From NCBI GenBank assembly GCA_034437515.1, contig DAOTTX010000091.1, positions 1 to 11,039 on the forward strand: a stretch of DNA of 11,039 nt, read 5' to 3'. The notes under the pieces are model-generated. The model saw nothing but the letters and a program-made list of their open reading frames with translations. It had not been told where the DNA came from and made no database searches. The stretch is from DAOTTX01 sp034437515 (lineage in GTDB: Bacteria > Chloroflexota > Anaerolineae > Aggregatilineales > Phototrophicaceae). This document shows, piece after piece, positions 5,331 through 11,039 of this stretch. Position 1 is the first letter of the stretch; each line of letters opens with the position of its first letter. The position numbers and the translations under genes are program-made.

Positions 5331-5801
5331 TCAGGCAATCGTCGTGGAGGCGGTCCGCATCTGATTGTGCAACCAGGTGTGCGCGTCTTCGCGGGTGGTG
5401 AATAGTTGCTCTTTGAGGTTGCGATGTCTTCCACGTAAACGCCCGACGAAAACACTCAAAACATTGTTGAAAATTCCACTACCCAGTACGACAGCGTTAT
5501 ACCCACATTGGCCTTTCGGCATCGTCGCGTAGACGTCATCGGCACGCCGGTAGACATAGGGCATAATCCCCATATCCAGGTTCGTAAAGTCATGCAGCAA
5601 TATAATCGGGTCATCGGGTGACCAGTGACGAATCGTGGATGTTGTCACCTGCGCCCAGGTGTCAATCGCCTCGCGTGAGGGGTCGCCACTGGTGATAATC
5701 AGCGCGATGCGATTCTCCTCAAGCCATGCACGTCGGATACCGTTCTTAAAGGTTTCTGCGGGTTTATTGGGGGTCATCATTTTCACAATAATGCTCATCA
5801 T
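5331..5801 (-). CDS. SpoIIAA/STAS-like small protein
   Basis: The 156-aa protein has no signal peptide or membrane segment. Alternating strands and helices (NRIALIITSG, DPIILLHDFTN, YNAVVLGSGIFNNVLSVFV) end in LFTTREDAHTWLHNQM. That last segment resembles the closing strand and helix of SpoIIAA/STAS-like proteins common in Chloroflexota, where it often reads F..REEA..WL. The call is by overall pattern and is tentative; a role in signalling or protein-protein contact would be inference. The start is uncertain: ATG at 5801 or 5798 is followed by others at 5780 and 5777, and none has a clear Shine-Dalgarno. It is divergent from the sulfotransferase, with a short palindrome between the two. Confidence 0.65.
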   Translation of the reverse strand: MMSIIVKMMTPNKPAETFKNGIRRAWLEENRIALIITSGDPSREAIDTWAQVTTSTIRHWSPDDPIILLHDFTNLDMGIMPYVYRRADDVYATMPKGQCGYNAVVLGSGIFNNVLSVFVGRLRGRHRNLKEQLFTTREDAHTWLHNQMRTASTTIA

Positions 5802-5813
5802 AATATTGCTACT

Positions 5814-5823
5814 ATGTTAACAT
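5814..5823. promoter_or_regulatory. 10-bp palindrome in a divergent promoter region
   Basis: ATGTTAACAT is a perfect palindrome 13 bases upstream of the leftward start (5801) and about 100 bases upstream of the sulfotransferase start at 5924. It could be an operator serving both genes, but at 10 bp it could also be chance. Confidence 0.25.
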
Positions 5824-5923
5824 GAAAGATGTTAAGTTGAGGTTATCGTATGAAAAAATTTACGAAATTTCGTTTCCGTTGTCGCGTGTTGAAGTGCTCC
5901 GAAGAGAGCCGATGGAGCTAATC

Positions 5924-6799
5924 ATGCAAGAACAAGTTCAGAAGCGGCCCATTCTAGTGACAGGATCCATTCGTAGCGGGTCAACGTGGACGGGTAAAAT
6001 GTTGTCTTTACCGTTTTCGGTGGGCTACATCTCGGAACCGTTCAACCCCACGCTTTCTTACTATGGGATGAAGCATAACTATTTTTACCCCTACGTGACA
6101 GAGAAAAATGGTGATCGTTATGTCCCCTGGGTAGAAGATTTACTCCGGCACCGGGTTCGTAAATGGCTTTCCCGCAGGCTATTGGATCAGTTGTACCGTC
6201 GTATCTTCCAACCAAGGCCGCTCCTTAAAGATCCCGTCGCGGCATTAGCTTCGGATTGGCTCGCACGTCGGTTTGATATGCAGGTCGTGGTCACGTTCCG
6301 GCACCCGGCCGCTGTTGTGCGCAGTTGCTTACGTTTGGGTTGGGTCGTCGCGCCATCGCACTGGTTAAACCAAAGACAGTTGATGGAAGACTGGCTCGCC
6401 CCATATGCTGATCAAATCCGTGACCCCAATCTGCCACTTTTAGATCGTCAGGCGCTTAATTGGTTATGTGTGTATACCGTGCTGGATGGCTTTATCCAAC
6501 GACACCCGACGTGGGTCGTGGTGCGGCACGAAGATCTCGCACGCGAGCCGTTAAAGCAGTTCCGCAGTCTATACCAGCATCTTGGTATCCCCTTTACCCC
6601 AACTGAGGAACGCCAAATCAACCAGCATACGCAGGCGGACAACCCGGTCGCCGCTCCAGGGAACGCGGCGACCGCCCTTAAACGTGACAGTCGATCTCTG
6701 GTAGGGGCCTGGCGTGGGCATTTTTCAGATGCGGAGTTGGCGACCATCCACCGCATCACCGCGCCCGTTGCGGATCGTTATTATCCAGATGCATGGTAA
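5924..6799 (+). CDS. PAPS-dependent sulfotransferase family protein
   Basis: The predicted role is transfer of a sulfuryl group from 3'-phosphoadenylyl sulfate to a hydroxyl or amine of an unknown acceptor. The 5'-phosphosulfate loop is ILVTGSIRSGSTW (residues 10-22), and the 3'-phosphate loop is TFRHPAAVVRS (about 124-134) with the conserved Arg and Ser. KDP (102-104) and a late VVVRHEDLAREP segment also fit the family. The 291-aa length is normal. I start at ATG 5924 because GGAG ends six bases upstream and the P-loop then begins near residue 10. The frame is open back to an ATG at 5822, but that start lacks a Shine-Dalgarno and gives an AT-rich, unfamiliar N-terminus; ATG 5912 is a third choice. 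Bacterial members modify carbohydrates or lipids, but no polysaccharide or sulfate-activation gene is nearby, so the acceptor cannot be guessed. Confidence 0.85.
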   Translation: MQEQVQKRPILVTGSIRSGSTWTGKMLSLPFSVGYISEPFNPTLSYYGMKHNYFYPYVTEKNGDRYVPWVEDLLRHRVRKWLSRRLLDQLYRRIFQPRPLLKDPVAALASDWLARRFDMQVVVTFRHPAAVVRSCLRLGWVVAPSHWLNQRQLMEDWLAPYADQIRDPNLPLLDRQALNWLCVYTVLDGFIQRHPTWVVVRHEDLAREPLKQFRSLYQHLGIPFTPTEERQINQHTQADNPVAAPGNAATALKRDSRSLVGAWRGHFSDAELATIHRITAPVADRYYPDAW

Positions 6800-6846
6800 G
6801 GTTTGGGTGTTTCTGAGCCGAATGTCATCTCTTCATAAAAAGTGCG

Positions 6847-6855
6847 TGCTATAAT
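6847..6855 (+). promoter_or_regulatory. tkt promoter, extended -10
   Basis: TGCTATAAT, with TATAAT at 6850-6855, is identical to the element before asnS and the ArsR gene. The -35 region (near 6827) is poor. Transcription would begin near 6862, leaving a leader of about 37 bases. Confidence 0.6.
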
Positions 6856-6884
6856 TCCTAATCAAGATAAGCATATGTACGTAT

Positions 6885-6892
6885 AAGGAGGG
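6885..6892 (+). promoter_or_regulatory. Shine-Dalgarno that fixes the TTG start of tkt
   Basis: AAGGAGGG ends six bases before the TTG at 6899. There is no in-frame ATG before residue 37, which would delete the essential GHPG His, so TTG is the only reasonable start. Confidence 0.8.
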
Positions 6893-6898
6893 AAGCTC

Positions 6899-8914
6899 TT
6901 GGTAACTACGAACACCACCAATTTACAAGAATTGGCGATTAACACCATTCGTACACTTTCGATTGATGCAGTGCAAAAGGCCGACAGCGGTCACCCCGGC
7001 TTGCCGATGGGGGCGGCCCCGATGGCCTATGCGTTGTGGATGCGTCATCTGCGACATAACCCACAAAATCCTCAGTGGATCAACCGGGATCGATTTGTGC
7101 TCAGTGCGGGGCATGGGTCGATGTTGTTGTATTCGATGTTGCACCTGACTGGCTATGATCTGCCGTTAGAGGAGATTAAAAACTTTCGGCAGTGGGGCAG
7201 CATGACACCCGGTCACCCCGAATATCATGACACCCCCGGTGTAGAAACGACCACCGGCCCGCTTGGTCAGGGCGCGGGCAACAGCGTCGGTATGGCGCTC
7301 GCGGAAGCCCATCTCGCTGCCCATTTCAATACGGACGATCATAAAGTCATCGACCATTACACCTACACGATTGTCAGCGACGGTGACCTGATGGAAGGGG
7401 TCTGCATGGAAGCCTCGGCGATGGCGGGGCATTGGGGGCTGGGCAAGCTGATCTGGCTGTACGACTCCAATGACGTCACGCTTGATGGTGAAGCGGAGAT
7501 GATCTTCACGGAGGACATCGCCAAGCGTTATGAAGCGTGGGATTGGCACGTCCAGACCGTCAAGGACGGTAACGATGTTGATGCCATCGACGCCGCCATC
7601 GGTGCCGCCAAAGATGTGACCGACAAGCCGAGTATCATCATCGTCAAGACCACGATTGGCTACGGTAGCCCGAATAAGGCCGGGAAAAGTTCCGCGCATG
7701 GTTCTCCGTTGGGCGAAGACGAGGTTAGGCTGACTAAAGAACAGCTCGGCTGGGACCCGAACGCACATTTTCACATTCCCGATGATGCATCAAAGCATTT
7801 TCGTGAGAGTGTCGAGCGCGGTGCGGCCTATGAAAGCGAATGGCAAAAGTCCCTTGATGCCTGGCAGGGCGCTAACGAGACACTTGCGGAGCAATGGCAG
7901 GTTGCTTTCAGCACCGGCCTCCCGGCAGATTGGGACAAGGATATTCCGGTGTTCGCCACCGAGGAGCAGATGGCGACACGCAGCGCCAACGGTAAGGCGC
8001 TCAATGCGATTGCCAAGCACGTCCCGACGATGATCGGCGGTGATGCCGACCTCGCCGGTAGCACTAAAACACTGCTCGACAACGAACCGAACACTGTTCA
8101 GGGTGACCCAGCCGCACGGAATGTGCGTTTTGGCGTGCGTGAGCATGGGATGGGGTCAATCGTCAATGGGCTGGCATTGCATGGGGGCATCACCCGGCCT
8201 TACAGCGCGACGTTCCTGGTTTTTAGTGATTACATGCGTCCGGCGATGCGCCTGGGGGCGTTGATGGGGGTGCCGGCGGCCTACGTCTTCACGCATGATA
8301 GCATCGGCCTCGGTGAGGACGGCCCCACCCACCAACCCGTCGAGCAGGTGATGAGCCTACGGGCAATCCCTGGTCTGCACGTCTTCCGTCCGGCGGATGC
8401 ACAGGAGGCGGCGGCGTCCTGGCGCATCGCGATGATGCTCGACGGCCCGGCAGCGTTGATCTTCACCCGGCAGAAGCTCCCTGTGCTAGAAAACGACGAA
8501 CTTATCCACACAGGGGTAGCGCACGGTGGTTATACACTTGCCGACTGCGAAGGCACGCCACAATTGATCCTGCTGGCATCGGGTAGTGAGGTTCACATCG
8601 CGCACGAAGCCTACAAACGGATGATTGAAGAGGGTATCAAGGTGCGGCTGGTTTCGCTACCTTGCTGGGAACTGTTCGAAGCGCAGGACGAGACCTACAA
8701 AGAGAGTGTGCTGCCTGCTAGTGTGACTAACCGGGTCAGCATCGAAGCGGGGACGACTCTCGGCTGGCAGAAATGGGTCGGCCTTGATGGCATTACCATC
8801 GGTGTAGATCGCTTCGGTGCCAGTGCGCCCTACCAAAAGATTTATGAAGAATACGGCTTAACGCTGGAACACGTCGTTGATGCGGCGAAGTCGCTGCTGT
8901 TCGACTATAGCTAG
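6899..8914 (+). CDS. tkt: transketolase
   Basis: Transketolase is a thiamine-diphosphate enzyme that moves two-carbon ketol units between sugar phosphates in the non-oxidative pentose phosphate pathway (and in the Calvin cycle where present). The 671-aa length is standard. The N-terminal PP domain shows GHPG (31-34), GHG (71-73), GHPEYHDTPGVETTTGPLGQ (105-124) and the ThDP/metal motif SDGDLMEG (160-167) followed by NDVT (191-194). The middle Pyr domain shows FGVREHGMG with the catalytic Glu, and GEDGPTHQPVEQ. The C-terminal domain ends with GVDRFGASAPYQKIYEEYGL. No key residue is missing. The start codon is TTG with a strong Shine-Dalgarno. The gene has its own promoter and is followed by a GC-rich hairpin, so it is probably transcribed mainly alone. 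Confidence 0.98.
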   Translation: MVTTNTTNLQELAINTIRTLSIDAVQKADSGHPGLPMGAAPMAYALWMRHLRHNPQNPQWINRDRFVLSAGHGSMLLYSMLHLTGYDLPLEEIKNFRQWGSMTPGHPEYHDTPGVETTTGPLGQGAGNSVGMALAEAHLAAHFNTDDHKVIDHYTYTIVSDGDLMEGVCMEASAMAGHWGLGKLIWLYDSNDVTLDGEAEMIFTEDIAKRYEAWDWHVQTVKDGNDVDAIDAAIGAAKDVTDKPSIIIVKTTIGYGSPNKAGKSSAHGSPLGEDEVRLTKEQLGWDPNAHFHIPDDASKHFRESVERGAAYESEWQKSLDAWQGANETLAEQWQVAFSTGLPADWDKDIPVFATEEQMATRSANGKALNAIAKHVPTMIGGDADLAGSTKTLLDNEPNTVQGDPAARNVRFGVREHGMGSIVNGLALHGGITRPYSATFLVFSDYMRPAMRLGALMGVPAAYVFTHDSIGLGEDGPTHQPVEQVMSLRAIPGLHVFRPADAQEAAASWRIAMMLDGPAALIFTRQKLPVLENDELIHTGVAHGGYTLADCEGTPQLILLASGSEVHIAHEAYKRMIEEGIKVRLVSLPCWELFEAQDETYKESVLPASVTNRVSIEAGTTLGWQKWVGLDGITIGVDRFGASAPYQKIYEEYGLTLEHVVDAAKSLLFDYS

Positions 8915-8922
8915 AGTCTTGC

Positions 8923-8944
8923 GGGGCACGGTGTATCGTGCCCC
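8923..8944 (+). terminator. GC-rich hairpin after tkt
   Basis: GGGGCACG (8923-8930) and CGTGCCCC (8937-8944) form a perfect 8-bp stem with a 6-base loop, nine bases after the tkt stop. No T tract follows, so it may pause or stabilise the message rather than fully end it. Its right arm covers a possible GTG start at 8938 of the next gene, which argues for that gene starting at 8974. Confidence 0.55.
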
Positions 8945-8973
8945 ATCATCGAATAACCAAAAAGGATTATGTC

Positions 8974-9549
8974 ATGGTTATGCAGACACCTGAACGACTG
9001 CTGACGGTCGAGGATTTCTGGGAAGAATACGCCGGTCAGCCGGTGGAATTGGTACATGGAAAGGTGGTTAAATTGAGTCCTGCTGGTGGTGAGGCTCCCG
9101 AAGTTCAATTGATTATGGGGGGCGAAGTTTCATTTTTCGTCCGCAAGAATAACCTGGGTAAGACGACAGGCTCAGAAGGTTGCTATTGGATCACACAAGG
9201 CACTCTGCGAGCGCCAGACATCGGCTTTTACGGTTGGGAGAAGGCCAAGCAACACGCCGATCGCGACTCGTATCGCCCGTTCCCGCCGGATTTAGCGATA
9301 GAGATCGTCTCACCGACTGACCGGGCCAGTGCCATCGACGAGAAGGTTGCAGATTATCTACGAGCAGGGGTGTTGCTGGTGTGGGTCGTGTACCCTAAAA
9401 CACGCACGGTGATGAGCTTCCAATCGAATGCGCAACCCCAGCGTTTGACCGCCGCTGACACGCTTGAAGGCGGCGATGTGCTGCCCGGTTTTACACTGCC
9501 GGTCGCCGAGTGTTTCCCGACGGAGCCTGCCACCGGTGACGACGAATAG
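8974..9549 (+). CDS. Uma2 family (DUF820) PD-(D/E)XK nuclease-fold protein
   Basis: The 191-aa protein has the Uma2 order. An N-terminal LTVEDFWEEY leads to VELVHGKVVKLSP (E25), then RAPDIGFY (D82) and PPDLAIEIVSPTD (D106, E110). The basic stretch DEKVADYLRAGVLLVWVVYP carries K124. D82, D106, E110 and K124 are the likely metal-binding and catalytic residues. Uma2 proteins are very common in Chloroflexota and cyanobacteria, often in many copies per genome. They are named putative endonucleases, but the biological role is mostly unknown. The start is ATG at 8974, with AAGGA seven bases upstream; ATG at 8980 is also in frame. It has no promoter of its own that I can see and may depend on read-through past the tkt hairpin. 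Confidence 0.88.
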   Translation: MVMQTPERLLTVEDFWEEYAGQPVELVHGKVVKLSPAGGEAPEVQLIMGGEVSFFVRKNNLGKTTGSEGCYWITQGTLRAPDIGFYGWEKAKQHADRDSYRPFPPDLAIEIVSPTDRASAIDEKVADYLRAGVLLVWVVYPKTRTVMSFQSNAQPQRLTAADTLEGGDVLPGFTLPVAECFPTEPATGDDE

Positions 9550-9561
9550 GTGCTTCTGACG

Positions 9562-9590
9562 TTGGGAGAACGTGTAGAAGATGCTATAAT
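9562..9590 (+). promoter_or_regulatory. promoter of the ArsR-type gene
   Basis: TTGGGA (9562-9567), 17 bases, then TATAAT (9585-9590), with TGC before the -10. The transcript would begin near 9597, about 27 bases before the ATG. Confidence 0.65.
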
Positions 9591-9623
9591 TGCCGCATAA
9601 TTTCGGATATAAAATGATGATCT

Positions 9624-10289
9624 ATGGCAGACCCCACGCAGGAAAAGTTCAAACCCGCTGACGAGTATGTAGTTTCTGATCTGGATACTTTGAAGGTGTT
9701 GGCTGACCCATTACGCTTGAGCATCATCGAATTGCTGAACAAACCCAACACTGTAAAGCAAGTCGCCGCACAGATCGACAAACCACCGACGAAACTGTAC
9801 TATCACTTTAATTTGTTGGAAAAGCACGATCTCATCACGATGGTCGATACACGCATCGTTTCCGGCATTGTGGAAAAACACTATCAGGCGACCGCGAAAT
9901 CTTATCGCGTCGATCATAACTTGCTCTCACCGGGGCAGGGTAACACCGGCGAAGGGCTTGAGATGACCATGAACGCGATGTTCGAGTCCGCCCGTGAAGA
10001 CGTGCAGGCCAGTATGCGTGCAGGCATTATCGAGCTAGGTGATGATGCTCCGCGTCACCGGCGATTGGCTTTCTCCCAGCGGCGCTTGTTGCTTAAAGAG
10101 GCGGAGGCGGAAGAATTTTATCGCCGGTTGCGTGAACTGCTTGACGAGTTTGTCAAACGCAATACCAGCGATGATGATATGCCGGTAGACCTTGAACTGA
10201 AACAGTACAAATTGCTGCTGCTGCTGCACCCTAGTGGACGCAAGCACACACAAGCGCCATCAGATGATGACATAGCCGACATCGAGTAA
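9624..10289 (+). CDS. ArsR-type winged-helix transcriptional regulator
   Basis: The 221-aa protein has an N-terminal winged helix-turn-helix. Residues 22-40 (TLKVLADPLRLSIIELLNK) start it, and TVKQVAAQIDKPPTKLYYHF (43-62) is the helix-turn-helix with the recognition helix. LLEKHDLI and a wing ending GIVEKHYQATAKSY follow. LADPLR and LYYHFNLLE are typical of the HTH_20 branch of ArsR-like proteins. No cysteine metal-binding motif is present, so metal sensing is unlikely. The C-terminal 120 residues are helical and charged (SQRRLLLKEAEAEEFYRRLR), probably for dimerisation or ligand binding, and end in an acidic tail. A run of five Leu comes from a short CTG run. It has its own promoter, a weak ribosome-binding site and a terminator after it, so it is a single-gene unit. 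The target is unknown. Confidence 0.88.
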   Translation: MADPTQEKFKPADEYVVSDLDTLKVLADPLRLSIIELLNKPNTVKQVAAQIDKPPTKLYYHFNLLEKHDLITMVDTRIVSGIVEKHYQATAKSYRVDHNLLSPGQGNTGEGLEMTMNAMFESAREDVQASMRAGIIELGDDAPRHRRLAFSQRRLLLKEAEAEEFYRRLRELLDEFVKRNTSDDDMPVDLELKQYKLLLLLHPSGRKHTQAPSDDDIADIE

Positions 10290-10308
10290 CAACCGCCAGG
10301 CGAACGAG

Positions 10309-10337
10309 ACAGGGCAGATCAAAACGATCTACCCTGT
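10309..10337. terminator. convergent terminator hairpin
   Basis: ACAGGG and CCCTGT (10309-10314 with 10332-10337) plus AGATC and GATCT (10316-10320 with 10326-10330) form an 11-bp stem with one C-A mismatch and an AAAAC loop. It lies 19 bases after the ArsR-type stop and 10 bases after the opposite gene's stop at 10348. There is no T tract on either side. Confidence 0.55.
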
Positions 10338-10347
10338 ATGACCCTAC

Positions 10348-11039
10348 CTAACCACCGTCCTGCACAGGAGGGACGGCGGCGGCTTCCTCGGTGTCCTCAG
10401 CCGTCGCCGGGAGTTCGAGAGTCGCAGGGGGGCGGATGGTCGCGCCTGCTGCCGGTGCCTGTGTCGCCAGCGACTCGACTTCACTGCCGCCGGTGCTGGC
10501 ATCACCCGTGCCGACCTCGCCGGTGCTGCCCCCATCGACGGGTGCGTCAACCGCCGGTTCTTCCTCTTGGATGTCCGCTGCACAGCGGAAGCCCGCCGTG
10601 AACGAGATCCAGTCCGGTGTTTGGTGACGGCGCTGGACGTTGCGCGTGAAGAACGGCACGAACGCCCAGGAACCACCGCGCAGTACCTTATCACGCCCGG
10701 CGGCTGGCCCGGTTGGGTCAAGTGCGCTGGCGTTCGGATTGCTATACCAGTTTGCACCGTACCAGTCTGCGACCCATTCCTCGGCGTTGCCAGCCATATC
10801 GACCAGGCCCTGGAGTGAGTCCCCGGTTGGTGAGTAAGAGCCGATCTGCACCACACCGATATTTGCCGGGTCAGGACGGCTGGTGCGGGCATAGTCTTCC
10901 GCGTTGATCCAGTTTTCACCCCAGGGATAGAGATTTTCGGCGTCACCACTGCTGGCGGCGTATTCCCATTCGGCTTCGGTCGGCAGGCGGCGTCCGATGG
11001 CTTCGCAATAGGCCTGTGCGCCGTACCAGGTCACCCCGA
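10348..11039 (-). CDS. FGE-fold (SUMF1-type) domain protein, partial, catalytic Cys lost
   Basis: The gene runs off the right edge, so its N-terminus is missing. The visible part is the second half of a formylglycine-generating-enzyme-type fold: VTWYGAQAYCEAIGRRLPTE and AEWEYAASSG, then PWGENWIN, GLVDMAGNAEEWVADWY, VLRGGSW and FTAGFRCA. In true FGE, two cysteines follow the GGSY-type segment and make formylglycine in sulfatases. Here GGSWAFVPFFTR has no cysteine at either place, so sulfatase activation is unlikely and a binding or structural role is more probable. After the domain comes a 70-residue low-complexity tail rich in Glu, Ala, Pro, Gly and Thr. Such tails and FGE domains are common in Chloroflexota proteins that also carry kinase or secretion modules upstream, but that part is outside the window. 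Confidence 0.85.
   Translation of the reverse strand, partial: GVTWYGAQAYCEAIGRRLPTEAEWEYAASSGDAENLYPWGENWINAEDYARTSRPDPANIGVVQIGSYSPTGDSLQGLVDMAGNAEEWVADWYGANWYSNPNASALDPTGPAAGRDKVLRGGSWAFVPFFTRNVQRRHQTPDWISFTAGFRCAADIQEEEPAVDAPVDGGSTGEVGTGDASTGGSEVESLATQAPAAGATIRPPATLELPATAEDTEEAAAVPPVQDGG

Noticed and set aside
8938..8973. GTG at 8938 as the Uma2 start
   Set aside because: It lies within the right arm of the tkt hairpin and has no Shine-Dalgarno; ATG 8974 has AAGGA at good distance.
10210..10227. CTG triplet run as a microsatellite
   Set aside because: Only four or five units encoding Leu in a helical region; ordinary coding sequence explains it.
10344..10949. Second long minus-strand frame over the FGE-fold gene
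   Set aside because: Its translation is Arg/Ser/Pro-rich shadow sequence, while the frame ending at 10348 carries clear FGE motifs.
1..11039. Defence island, biosynthetic cluster or mobile element
   Set aside because: The two nuclease-fold proteins are isolated single genes, and there is no partner gene, integrase, transposase or toxin-antitoxin pair.

Overview
The window reads like a chromosomal segment of a moderately GC-rich, free-living bacterium, most probably a member of Chloroflexota (Anaerolineae-like). This rests on the mix of gene families: a Uma2-type nuclease, an FGE-fold protein with an acidic/Ala-Pro tail, a DUF6585-like membrane protein and a SpoIIAA/STAS-like small protein beside single-copy core genes. 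The assignment is inference; there is no rRNA or other phylogenetic marker apart from asnS and tkt. I see no tRNA, rRNA, CRISPR array, insertion sequence or phage gene.

Layout, left to right. A small unrecognised protein (minus strand, ends at 128) is divergent from asnS, the asparaginyl-tRNA synthetase (plus, to 2106). The AT-rich region between them holds several palindromes, one of CRP/FNR-site form. Then come three unlinked minus-strand genes: a repeat-rich secreted-type protein with no visible export signal (2211-3344, probably 5'-truncated), a two-TM DUF6585-like protein (3558-4301) and a YaeQ-like PD-(D/E)XK nuclease (4508-5011). Between 5012 and 5330 there is a plus-strand unit that is not an ordinary gene: a near-consensus promoter, a perfect Shine-Dalgarno, a 10-codon ORF, and two mutually exclusive RNA hairpins, closed by terminator hairpins. 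A minus-strand SpoIIAA-like protein (5331-5801) is divergent from a PAPS-type sulfotransferase (5924-6799). Transketolase (6899-8914), a Uma2 nuclease (8974-9549) and an ArsR-type regulator (9624-10289) follow on the plus strand. The window ends in a minus-strand FGE-fold protein cut by the right edge.

The genes do not form one pathway. asnS (translation) and tkt (pentose phosphate pathway) are housekeeping genes, each with its own promoter. The others are mostly single-gene units separated by hairpins. A recurring feature is an extended -10 promoter, TGC followed by TATAAT or a near match, in front of asnS, tkt, the ArsR gene, the YaeQ-like gene and the first small gene. Several starts are non-ATG (GTG for asnS, TTG for tkt) with a well-placed Shine-Dalgarno.

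The best candidate for something undescribed is the small structured transcript at about 5155-5325. Its 10-codon ORF overlaps one arm of a 16-bp stem, and that same arm can pair instead with an upstream segment covering the start codon. This is the architecture of an attenuator or RNA switch, yet no plus-strand gene follows before the terminator.
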